DNA from: Acanthosepion esculentum
Taxonomy: Eukaryota > Mollusca > Cephalopoda > Sepiida > Sepiidae
Length of the DNA stretch: 64,000 nt
Assembly (NCBI GenBank): GCA_964036315.1
Contig: OZ038508.1
Location: forward strand, 52,330,949 to 52,394,948
Reading direction: 5' to 3'
Part shown: positions 34,215-45,569 of the stretch, piece by piece
Numbering within the stretch: position 1 is the stretch's first letter
Layout of the letters: each line of letters starts with the position of its first letter
Notes under the pieces: generated by a model
The model's input: only the letters and a program-made list of their open reading frames with translations
Database searches by the model: none
What the model was told of the DNA's origin: nothing
Position numbers and translations under genes: made by a program

Positions 34215-35165
34215 CTTTCACCTGATCTCATGATCATACTGGTGACAACCATGGATGGGTCTTTTAAGGCTTGTGCTTCTTTTCAAAGGTACAACTACTG
34301 TCTCCTCACCTGATGAATCACCTCCCAAAGGGATATCAAACATATTTCCACTAGGCTGAGCATAGTTTTCTTCTGAGGACATACTTGAGACATCTCTTAT
34401 TTTAACCAGTCCCTCATTGTTAGCAGACTTGCTATCAAAATCACTTGTTGACCTGTTTGAACTGACAAAAGGGCACAAATGGTGCATCCATCTTGTGACA
34501 CATCCCACTTGATGTCAAGTGGATCTACAGTCAGTCAGCGCCAGGTAATGTTTACTATTGTAATGAATGATGTCCATCCCAACCTGGATGCACACATCAC
34601 TAAATTCTAACTCTCCTCTTGGCCATCGTACTGGTGAAGAGTCAATGGACTGACACTTTCTATATTCTCTGACTACGGCCTAACCTACAAGATCAATCCA
34701 CCTTGCAAAGTACAGGGTCCTTTTAATGCCAGGATGCTCACAGTGTATTGACCTTGTCTGAACTACATTTGCTCACTGATACTGCACAGAAAAGTTTCAC
34801 CGGTTGCGTTTCCTTCCTCACTGTGTCAAGCAATCTCTGCGATACCCTCATCAGCTTATTTGCTCAGTTCTGATTGGATTTCACCAGCTTTATGTCTACC
34901 ATTAAGTCATATTCACAGACCAGTTTTTTCCACAGTGGCTGCTTGGAAGGTTTTAAGGGTTTTCCAATATGGCATCATGCCTCAATTCCAATGGACATTT
35001 CTGCTGCATCATTTTCTCATGACTCAATTGGAAACAATAGAGAGACTGTTCAGCAAATCTGTTTAGTCAACCTATTAAGTAAAACCTCCAAGCTTTGCTT
35101 ACCAATCTTGTCAGCCATAGAAGAATTCAAAGCCACTAAGGCAAGATCAGTTAATATTGCTACTA
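34215..35165 (-). pseudogene. Ty3/gypsy retrotransposon pol remnant (RNase H end to integrase)
   Basis: On the minus strand YDLMVDIKLVKSNQN and RVSQRLLDTVRKETQP (~34930-34815) are followed by CEHPGIKRTLYFARW and CQSIDSSPVRWPRGELE (~34740-34615), the integrase zinc-binding region. A first-aspartate motif, LGMDI.HYN..HYLAL.D, follows (~34580-34535). The C-terminal tail near 34300-34230 reads VVPLKRSTSLKRP, but the integrase core between 34520 and 34480 is deleted. Stops and frameshifts are present. Confidence 0.75.
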
Positions 35166-36218
35166 TTTGAGGATGGGGAAGTCAGACATGTCTACAAGAC
35201 CATCATGTGTGGAAGAAGCAGACAGCATACTAGGATCATCAGCTGACAATGATGGGTGGGACTTGGAAACCACAATACCAAGATGTGGAGCAAGGCAAAA
35301 GGAAAGAAAGAACGTCCAAGTGGTAACAGAAGACTGCTGCATAAATGCAGTAGGGCTTGCTGGCAAGTGACAGTGGAAACAGGTACAAGAACAATCATTG
35401 TCTTGGAAAGAATTCTGGTATACCAGACAGGAGAAGCTGACCCTCCTATATGCTGTGGTCAACTCCAAACAATGTAAATATCTAGAGCAAAGTTGATTCA
35501 TCTTGCAAATAATGTGAACCAACTATTACTGTGCTTGCTAGTGGACATTTGACTTCATTTTTTTTTTTTTTAACATTTTCCAACTGATAGGTGGTACATC
35601 TAGTCTGGAAGTAGACAGTCTCAGGATTTCAGAACTGATCTAACCTAATTACAAGTATTTATCAAGTTATGATCACTTGAAGTTAATGAAAACTCCTACA
35701 TGTTTAATCATTTATTCTTAGATGATCAGTTCTTGATAGTTTCTTTTTCTGCCTCCTTTTGGGAAAGTCATTGGAAATAAATGTTACAAATAATAGACAA
35801 TTTTAACCTGTCACTTTTTTTTTTTTAAATTAATCTATATCAAGTGGATTTTGGGGTCCTACAAACACAGAATTCAGTCAACACAATTTTTTGCCATATT
35901 TTACCTGCTTTTTTTACTCTGACCCACCAACTTTGAGTAACACTAACAAAAATGCCCAAGACAAAATCTTTTCTCTTTAGTGTACTAGAATTTTTTGGCA
36001 ACATGTGTTGAAATTCTCACAGTAATTAGTATTGTTGAAGTTATCACTAACATTTTTTGTCGAGATTTACAAACTATGTTTCATTCAATTTCACAAACCA
36101 ATCAATGAAATTTGAATAAGCTGATTTGTTTGGAAAAATACTTTGACAAAAACTCTACTTCGTGGTTTAATAATTTCTTTAATTTAATTTTATAAGACTT
36201 CAGGGTAAGCAATATTTT

Positions 36219-36437
36219 TTAAGAAAATTTATTTTTTTCCTTTTTAACAATGAAGTATAAATTCTTAGGATTTCTTACTCTTGAGTATGCAACATACAAC
36301 TGGCCATACATATTTCTTTCTGGGATAAAATTCCAACTTTTTGAAGCATTTGACCATGTGATTTGTTTATAGTTCCCACAAACGCAGAGAAAACTGGATT
36401 CTTGTATATAAAATCTTAAAAGATATGCAAAAAACAA
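36219..36437 (-). pseudogene. Helitron/PIF1-like helicase C-terminal fragment
   Basis: A 72-codon minus-strand frame contains NMYGQLYVAYSRVRNPKNLY, matching helicase motif VI of Helitron and PIF1 helicases (HGQLYVALSRV type). The upstream ITWSNASKSW replaces the usual TINKSQGQ, so the fragment is mutated. No replication-initiator domain is nearby. Confidence 0.65.
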
Positions 36438-38177
36438 TATTGCATTTTTATTAAATAAGTATTTGTTATTTTAATTATTAAATTGTTTTTAAAATAGGGG
36501 GAGTATTTTGTATGCTAAATAAAACTTTTAATTTTTCTAAAAAAATGAATGAAAATTTATTGTACTAAGCTACGCACCCTAGTAAAACCCAATTGTACTT
36601 TGTACCCCCTTACCTGTTTGAACTTCTCCCCAAAATTTGGTTTCAATCGGTCATTGTATAGCTATTTTAGAAGGTATGACAGATGGACAGACAGACTAAT
36701 GGAAGTCACAGAATTGTATGTAAAGCTCCCAAATATTAAAACAATTTAAATCTGCAAAATGTAAGAAAAATATTTCTCAAGAAAATATTTAAGACATATT
36801 CAGTTCCTTTCATGCATTAAATTACCTGCTTATCAGTTTTCAAGATAATTTTCCTTGTATTTATCAGAAAATTATGATCTAGACTTCTATTCTTATGTTT
36901 GTTTTGGGTTTTGTTTTTTTGTTAGTGCGGAATCCATTTTTGGCATTGAAAATCCTACAAAGACAATTGTTATTAGCTTAAATGCAAAATTTAAATTCTT
37001 TCCAAGAGTTTTATTTCTTCACTGCAGACCAGGGTTTCTAGACCTAAATCCCTATTTTTTTTAATTGAAAATGTGAATTTTTTTTTTTTAATCTTTCTTT
37101 TAAGTAGAAAACATTAATACTGTTCCATAATTGAACTGAAAATCATCCAGAGAGGTCAAAACCAAAAATATCCACTTAAGCTTTAATGTGTGATTCTACT
37201 GTGTAGCAACCTGAATCCCATCTTGACTGGATGTCCCATGGTACTGGATATGGTACTCATAACAACATCCTCACAGAAATTGCCAAATGGATGGACTAGC
37301 AGAGAATCAAAGCTAATTCTCCATGAATTCAGAAGGACCTATTGCTTTGAAATGCTAGACCCAGAAAGATGTCAATGACTACTTTTATCTCATTTTCTTG
37401 CTAACAATACCCATGAAAATTTCAGTTTTCCTGTTTTGAATTTTCTTAATCTAATGATTGAATATGTGTTGCATACCCCCTCATTCTGGGGAGGTCTTGC
37501 CTGACGGGGTTGATTCCATAATGTTTTATGTTCTAAGGCTTGTCTTCTCCCAGCCAAGTGTTGAAATGTTTTTGGTGTCTGAAGATGAAAAGACATCAAC
37601 AAAAGAGATTTTAAACTTATCTATTTTATTAAACATGTCAATGTGTACATTTTTAACTAGCCAGTAGGGTCACTCTATCACCCTCATTGGGGAGCAAGTT
37701 CTCCAAGACACAAAATAATGGTCTGAAACTATTATTTAACGTATGTTCCTTGCAATTTCCATGATTATAGTATAAAATACCCATGAAAATTCGCAGTGAC
37801 ACTGTTAAATATTTGAACTTAATAACTTTAAATTGCAGTAATGATCATAATTATGAATTCAGGTCAATATTTAAAGAAGTAAGAAGGTTCAAATGAAAAT
37901 GTTCAAAATTTTCAAGGTTTTAATGTTTATTTAAATCTATTTATAATACTTTATTCCAAATAACAAATGCTTTATTTGGTTTTTACAAGATAAACCTTAC
38001 ACATAAAGTAAAACAAAATACAATAAGTCACCTGGTTATGACAGCCCCAACCTACAACAACTTGTAGTTACAATGCAATCCCCATTAATCATGTTTTGAC
38101 TTACGCCATTTGCTTCATACATACATTCGCCACTAACCTTGGTTTGTTGTGTCTTTTATTTACCTTTAAACATGTAC

Positions 38178-38180
<3 letters not shown>
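36438..38180. other. Repeat-rich interval without recognisable genes
   Basis: The sequence around 36600-36700 (AAATTTGGTTTCAATCGGTC, GACAGATGGACAGACAGAC) looks like an interspersed repeat end. Nothing else is assigned up to the TA tract at 38185. Confidence 0.45.

Positions 38181-38184
<4 letters not shown>

Positions 38185-38211
<27 letters not shown>
38185..38211. repeat. (TA)n microsatellite
   Basis: Uninterrupted TA run. Confidence 0.9.
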
Positions 38212-38689
38212 TGAGTTTCCCTGTAACAGATAAGGATATTTTCTTGTTAAACTATAAGTTAGAGAATTCGCAATAAGAAAGAAAAACAAAGTCACATTTG
38301 TTTTTCTTTCTTCCATAGATTTGCTGCTGCTTCTGAATACTACAAGAGAGATAAGATCTTATGCTTCGTCATCTCATCTACCAAGAGCCAATGACATCAC
38401 CAGCAATAAATATACAAGCTACTTAAAACAATTTCATTTCATTATATGTATTATATTTATTCCGAATTAACATATGTCATAGAAATGTGTTGTTATGTCC
38501 CAGATTATTACTTTACAATTGCATTAGCATAGATGATTGACATAAGTATTTATTCACGGAAAATCACATTTCAATGTATCTTAGGAATGGGACTTTGTCA
38601 TTAGTTAAGGGCCCCATTGTATATGCAAATTTATACCACTCTAACATCATTAACATTTCTTTGCATACAATATTCCTAGTAATAGTCCT

Positions 38690-39080
38690 CCCTCTTTCTT
38701 TTTTTATTATGTATGCTTTCTTTTTCTAAAATCAAACTGCATCTCTGATATATCTTTTTCTTTCATCTTTCTTTGTAATCGAAATGAAATGGCCTATTAT
38801 TTCTCTAAGGTAATGACAGGATGTATAATGTAATTTTTTAATTTAATAAAGTTTTTATTATGATATTACATACTTTTTGTTGTTTAAAAATAAATCTCTA
38901 ATAATCAAAATACACATTCTTTTTTTTTCTTATTATACATACTTTTTTTTCTCACCAAAATCAAATAGCATTCTCTTTTTTCATCTTTCCTCACAATCAA
39001 AATGAAATGGTCCATTATTTATCCAAAGTAATGGCAAGGTATATAATGTAATTTCATAATTTAATGAAGGTTTTAATGAT
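38690..39080 (+). repeat. Tandem duplication of a ~200-bp AT-rich unit
   Basis: The first unit (about 38690-38880) and the second (about 38922-39080) share CATCTTTC, AATGAAATGG, CATTATTT and ATAATGTAATTT...TAATTTAAT in the same order. They are diverged, so the duplication is old. Confidence 0.65.
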
Positions 39081-40140
39081 TTATTTTGCCTGTCAAAAAG
39101 TGGAAATTGTAAACAAGTCAAGGAAATGGAATTTATGTAAGAACCCAAACCCAGGTTTCTTGGTGTACAATGACCCTGACAGAATGGAGAGATAACTAAC
39201 CAGAGGAAACAGCTGGTAAATTTCTGATTGCATAAACAAGACAAGACTGGGAATAATTTACTGACTAGAAATTAAAATGATAATTTTAATTAATGACCAG
39301 AAACTAATCCATGCCATGCAGTTTAAGGACCAGATTTATCAAATGAACAACCAAGTTGACAGACAAAAATGAGATACTAAGAGTGGAGGAGGATGGCAAA
39401 AGAATTGCCTATGTTCATTGGGAGGTGTTGGTACAAGGCACAAATAAGAGAATAGGAGTTATCAAATCAATACCCTGTGACTGCTGCCCATAGGAAAAGG
39501 GATCTCCTCAAATTTGGAGATGTAATTAATTTTCCAGGGCCAGACAACAAAAGGCTCTTATTGGAAGATAGGAAACCCAGTGTTTCCCTTAACGACATCA
39601 ACTTCCATGCCAGTTTTGGGTGAAAGTCAGTATAAGCAGAATGCTTTGTGTGATTCAACAAGAGTTCCAGAGATGCCAGTTCCAGCATGCAGACAATGAG
39701 CACTGACTACTCAGCCAAATCCCACATGACTTGCTGCCAGAGAGAACTGCCAACTTAAGTCTTGTTCCAGGCACAGCTAAATTGAGCAAAATGTGACAAT
39801 AGAATTCAAAGTGGGAAGGGTTAATATTTTGTAAGAAGCTAATATTTCTGTACAAAGAATGTTATAAACCACATAGAAACAGACCTTGAAGAAATTCCTT
39901 TCTTTTCTTCATTTTGTCTGCAAGAACATTTTTTATTTATTTTTCCTTTGTGACATAGCTTTGCCAAGGTCAATCCAACACTGCAATTGTTGACAACAAT
40001 TTGATCTTTGACAACTCCATGATCAATCAACACAATGTGGAACAGAGTGGGGCGCAGATCAGAATGACCAACTTTAACAGCTAGTGGTAGCATTGACCAA
40101 GGACTGACCAGCAAGAAGGGTTACAAAAGCACTATTACTT
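39081..40140. other. Interval with protein-like but broken frames
   Basis: GC content rises slightly and frames of 66-91 codons occur on both strands. No family motif is recognisable on either strand. Probably an old transposon body. Confidence 0.35.
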
Positions 40141-40289
40141 CAGCCACCAGGCTGACCAGAAATGTCCCCATGAATCAGAATATAAAGATTATCAGAAGAG
40201 AATCTTTTAAATGTGGTTAAACAACAAAGATGTCAATGTTAAAAACTTGAGTTATATATAATTCTTATTTTTAGAATAAACAATCATCA

Positions 40290-40870
40290 TATAATAATTA
40301 TACTTGTCTCTCCCTTCGTTAGTTCGCACAATCGTTATGCCCTGCCAATACCTCATAAATAATCAACTATTCCATTTTGATCGCATGGAAAGATAAAAAT
40401 ATATAAGAGATGCTACATGGTTTCAGTGAAAAAAGAAAAAAGACGTTTTGAACATCTCCTGCTAACACCTAAATAATGGACTATTCTCTTTTGATTGCAT
40501 GAGAAGACAAAAGGCATATCAAAGGCACTACTTGGTTTCAGTGATAAAATGAATGAAAGAAGGGAAGATAAATATGTTTAACATCTGTTTCAGTGAAATG
40601 GAGTTGTCAATTTCAAGTCTTTTCATTTGTATCCCCTTACTTCTTAAAATAACAACCAGCATTCATATTTATGATTGCTATTGCAATATTTTAAACTCAG
40701 ATCTTTAACAATGCATTTGGGGAATTTCTACAGATATGTTATTGTCATAGAACTCGCCATGAGCTTATTCAATGATTAACTGAAGAATTAAGATTCATCA
40801 GAAATTTAAAATAGGAAAACTATCAAATTTTAAACAGGTTAAGACTAGTAAATATAATTCTGCTTGTTCC
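40290..40870 (+). repeat. Dispersed repeat shared with 49610-49985
   Basis: CTTGTCTCTCCCTTCGTTAG, ATGCCCTGCCAATACCTCAT and CTACATGGTTTCAGTGA match the sequence inside the mariner at 49610. The middle block is duplicated here (40340-40430 and 40450-40560). Confidence 0.7.
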
Positions 40871-41287
40871 TTAGTGAGTGCATATGTTATGCAGTGTAAT
40901 AGCTTGCCTGTTCCCTGTCCACAAATTTAACTTGCCTGTCCCCTGCCCATAAATTCTTGGTGTGACAATAGAAGACAGATTAAATCTGTAACTTTTTTTA
41001 AAAAAGCTTTTGGCATGTGTGTGTTGAAGCTTTATATATGTGCTTCTTGACAGAAAGGGAAGATAGAGGAATCAATAATGCACAAGTGCATTTAACTTCA
41101 TTGAAATGATATAGCAATATAGAACATGTCAACGAAAAAATGATTAGTTTCAGTAATAAAAATTAGCAAAAATTGTGGAATTTCCATGGGTACAGCTCTA
41201 CAAATTAAACAGATATCAAAAACCTATTTAAAAAATTATTATAATGCAGTATATCAGCATATGGATATTTAATGAATACTTACAATT

Positions 41288-41590
41288 TAGCCTTGTCAGT
41301 ATCAAGATGGTTGACTGCTTGGAAATACCAGGTTCTATAAGCTTGGATTTGTGGGTGGTGTCACAGATAATGGCTCGGAGTTATTAATTGAAAAGCTGAG
41401 TTCCAATTCCCATTGAGTTTGTAATATTCACTTACCTGCAAATACCCTTGGAAAAGGTATAAATCCACTTCTTCTCCTTGCAGCTATGGGTTAATTAGTA
41501 AAACTTGTATCACTAAAATCATTATTATCTCAAAAAAAATATATAATTGCATACAAAATATTTAGATTTCGGCATTAAATAACCCATAGA
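41288..41590 (+). mobile_element. 5S-tRNA chimeric SINE, copy 3, 5'-truncated
   Basis: It starts within the 5S head (CCTTGTCAGTATCAAGATGG), keeps GAAATACCAGGTTCTATAAG, the tRNA-like part (GGTGGTGTCACAGATAATGG) and the tail. 5' truncation is usual for LINE-mobilised SINEs. It lies 0.4 kb upstream of the exon at 41969. Confidence 0.75.
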
Positions 41591-41968
41591 GGTGTTAATA
41601 TGCCACTAAACAAAATAACCAACCAACAAATGATGGCATCTTTTTATTTACAAAATTAGAATAAACCTTACAGCTATTAGAAAATAATAATCTTTGAATG
41701 AAATGTAGTGATAGATTTTTTTATTTTGGTTTGTTTTTATTTAACTTTTACTGTGTCAGACATGGCAAAAATTTCACTTGGTTGAGTGTTTTTTTATATT
41801 TTATTTTTAAATGAGCTATTAATTGAAATGGGGCAAAAGAACAGATGCTTTCTGTTCTGTTGCCATGACAATGGTTACAGCTTCTCTATTTTTATAATCC
41901 CTTCACACCACATCTACACTATTGTCACAATTCTTGTCAGCCACATGACACTTATTCCATTTATTTAG

Positions 41969-44900
41969 ATTATCGGCTGCTGAAGAGAAAATCAATGTCA
42001 TTCAAGAAGAAACAATTTTAGAAAATGAACTTGCTGAAAGAGAAGATGCCTTAAAGAATAATGGTAAATAAAAAAGCTTTTTATTGTTCTCTGTGTGTGT
42101 GTGTGTGTTTGAGGAGTGGGGTATATATGTTGAGTAAATAATGAATTAAAATAACTGAAATAACTATATGTATTTTTCTCTCATAAAACAATTCTAAGGA
42201 ATAAATGTGTAAGATTTTATATAGTGCACATGTTGGTGTTTAAGCTCAAATAAAAATCAGGATTTTCAGATGCTTATTTTCAAAGTTACCATATGGCCAT
42301 ATCCCATTGAGACAACGGTTTATGTACAATCACCAAAGTTAAGTAACATCGAGCCTGGTCAGTACATAGATGGGTGAACACTCAGGAATACCAGGTGCTG
42401 TAAGCTTGGATTTGAGGGTGGTGTAATGGATAATAGCTCAAAATTGTTAATCAGAGAGTCGAGTTCAAATTCTCATTGGCTTTTGTTATATTCAGTTACA
42501 CACAAATACCCTTGGGAAAGGTATGAATTTACCTATTCTCCCTCCAGCTATGGGTAAATTAGTATGACTTGTATCACTAACCAATTATTATCTTCAAAAA
42601 AAAATTCTTACAATCTAAAAATATTTTCTGGCTTTAAATATTTAAAGCCAGAAAATATTTTTAGAGTGTGAGAACTCTATTTGATTAACAATTCCAAGCT
42701 ATTATCCATTACACCACCCTCAAATCAAGCTTACAGCACCTGGCATTCCCAAGTGGTCACTCATCTAGGTACTAACCATGCTTGGTGTTACTTAACTTTG
42801 GCGATTGTACAGAAACCATTGTTTCAACATCATGTAGCTTTGAAAATCTTCATCTGAAATTAGAATTTCATTGATTCATTTTCTACGGCTTATCAACGAG
42901 GGATCAGTTTATATATTGATTGTAATGTAGAATTGATTCCTCACTTTATATCCACATAAAATTTCTTTTTTGTTTATAAAATTCTGATTGGGTATGAATC
43001 CCTGAATAGGTTGATAAGCTGTAAAAAATATATCAATCAAAATTATCAGATTCCCCCCCCCCATCTACTGTAACATAAATGTTTTACACACATTTATACC
43101 CCACTTGGTTTTGTGTTAGATGAAATCAAATTTTGAGATGTACAAAAATGTTTTTTTAGCATCTTTATTAATATGAATGTTTTAAAATCTACTCATTTTG
43201 AATCATGATGAATATTTTTGTGGGTCAGTTACGCATTTTCCAACTTGTTACAGGTGTTAGTAACGTTGGTGTTTGAAATTGGGAATAACACGTTGATCCT
43301 GAAATACCCATAACAAAAATGGCAGACTCGGGATGTGAGTCCACGTGAAAAAACAAAAAGAAACAATGTATATGTACAAACAAATGATAATGTATTAACA
43401 AGAAAGGTTACAAGTGACAAAGACGATGTGTGTAACAAAAGAATGTGAAAACCATTTGGATTCAAAGTATGTGAAATGGGTGAATGTGCAGGTGTACATG
43501 TGTTGTGTATGTGTGGTTTGTTCATGCATTTCCCAAAGGGAAGCACATTCTCCGCAAGAGATTTACATGTTGACAAATAAGCGGATAAGGTAAGAAGAGA
43601 GTGAGAAAAAATATCACAGAGTATTTATAGTCCGGAGAGCGTCCGCTAGTAGCAGTTTCGAAAATTAGGAGACAATATTCTAAAAATATTGTAATTGATA
43701 TAAAATTTATTCAATACATTAGCATGTTTATCAGTGTAAAAACAAATACTGTTTTTATGCTTTTTTTATTATTTTAAAACCTAAATTTAATTTTTAATTT
43801 CATCAGTAACCAACAAATGCTTTAATCTTAAATTTTATTTCCTTTCTAAAAATTTATATGATTCTCTTGCAGAAATAAAGACTCCAGAATATCAGGTTAA
43901 TTTTGGTGGCAAAAAGGATATTTTATCAATTGATACAAATTTAATTGATGAAGATGAACTGAAGACAGTGTAAGTAAAAGCAAATATATTTGTTATTTTT
44001 CTCAAAAAAGATCAATGTAGATTTGATGAAAAAACTTGTTAGTTTTGTTTTCATTTGAGAAATAATGAACAAAATAAGCAAACCTCTTGTCTTTCCTTAC
44101 CAAAAAAAATAAAAGAAAACTTGTATTTATTCAAAGAAAAAATTGAAAAACAAAAGAAATTGATGAAAGAAAATTAATCAAAATATTTGTAATTATAAAA
44201 ATCAGTTCAGTCCCTTCACTCTCATTGAGAACCTGAAGGCAGAAGATGTGGTATTTTTTGTGTCTATCTATCTGCATCTTTCACTGAGAATTCAAACATG
44301 AAAATGTTTTCTTTCAAAAAATAAGTTAACCATATTAGTTATTCGATAATACAGTATTGGAAAAGAATCAGAAGAAAAGCTGATGGTAAGTCTATAGATT
44401 AGAATTATAATGCCTTTGGTAGCCTAATAGGTTAAGGCATCATCCATGATGAATTAGTGTGGTATGAGATACAAATTATCCAAAGTTACTTTTTATTCCT
44501 TCTAGTTGTTCTAGCTTAGTTTCATACCTGAACAAAAATAAATTCTCGAAAATTGATTTTTTTTAAAAATTCATTTTAACTTAATAATTGTTTACATTCT
44601 TAGATATATTTTAAATAGTTGAGGTGATAAAGAATTTTTGTTTATGGTGGTGATTGGTTTATTGAACAATTATATTAAATAACAAAAATTATATTTATAT
44701 TTTATATATATCCAGCTTTGATTAAATCTCAAGCAAACTGAGAAAGTGTAATTTTTTTCAAGTTAAATTTAATCCAGCAGCAAAAGATATGAAATGCTCA
44801 ATGTTAATCTTCCTTGGATAATCCATATTGATTAACCTTTAAAAAACGTCCTAAGCGGATTGTACATTTAATCTCTTCAGAAGTATTTCCTAAGCTTAGT

Positions 44901-45259
44901 TTAATCTGGCACAAGGCTATAGTTCCAGGGGCACTTAGTGAGGCTTGAATTCACTGCACAAATGACTTGCTATGTGAAACATATTTGCTAACCATTGTAT
45001 TATGGTAAGCACAAAATCTATTTACTATTTATTGTCAGTGACCCAACAAAAAAATCTATTTAATACTTGAGTACAGTTGTTTCATAATGCTTACTTGAAT
45101 GTTGTAAATACGAAGTCATTTAGTAAAAACATGATTGTTTCCCTCTTTATTGAAGGCTTCTATTAAAGAGTAGTTATTGATTTAAACACAAGCAAGATCG
45201 TTAAAGGAAAGCTGGTCAAGGAGGAATTGTGAGTCCAATTCCTTGAAAGGATACTGGAC

Positions 45260-45294
<35 letters not shown>

Positions 45295-45532
45295 TGTCAA
45301 TAAATTAAAAGGCTCAAATGACTAACTTTTTACTGACTTAAAAGTTTTGCAGACATACCACCCCTCAGAGTCAAATAAATCTATAGAATTATTATCCTGT
45401 TTAAACTCTGCATATGAAAGAATATTGTCACTCTAGTTCTTTATTGAGTATTTTATTGACAAAAACTTTGCTCACCTTGAAATATGTTAAATTCTAGTCA
45501 TTTTACATATTTTGAAAGGCATTATAGATTTG

Positions 45533-45569
<37 letters not shown>

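Noticed and set aside
38318..38470. Exon after a pyrimidine-rich TTTCTTTCTTCCATAG
   Set aside because: A ~50-codon frame is open, but there is no donor, no start and no recognisable protein.
43873..43972. Exon ending at the in-line TAA after DELKTV
   Set aside because: A consensus GTAAGT donor overlaps that stop, and the downstream 31-bp and 33-bp exons restore a frame ending in TAG; the terminal-exon reading is kept only as a possible alternative isoform.
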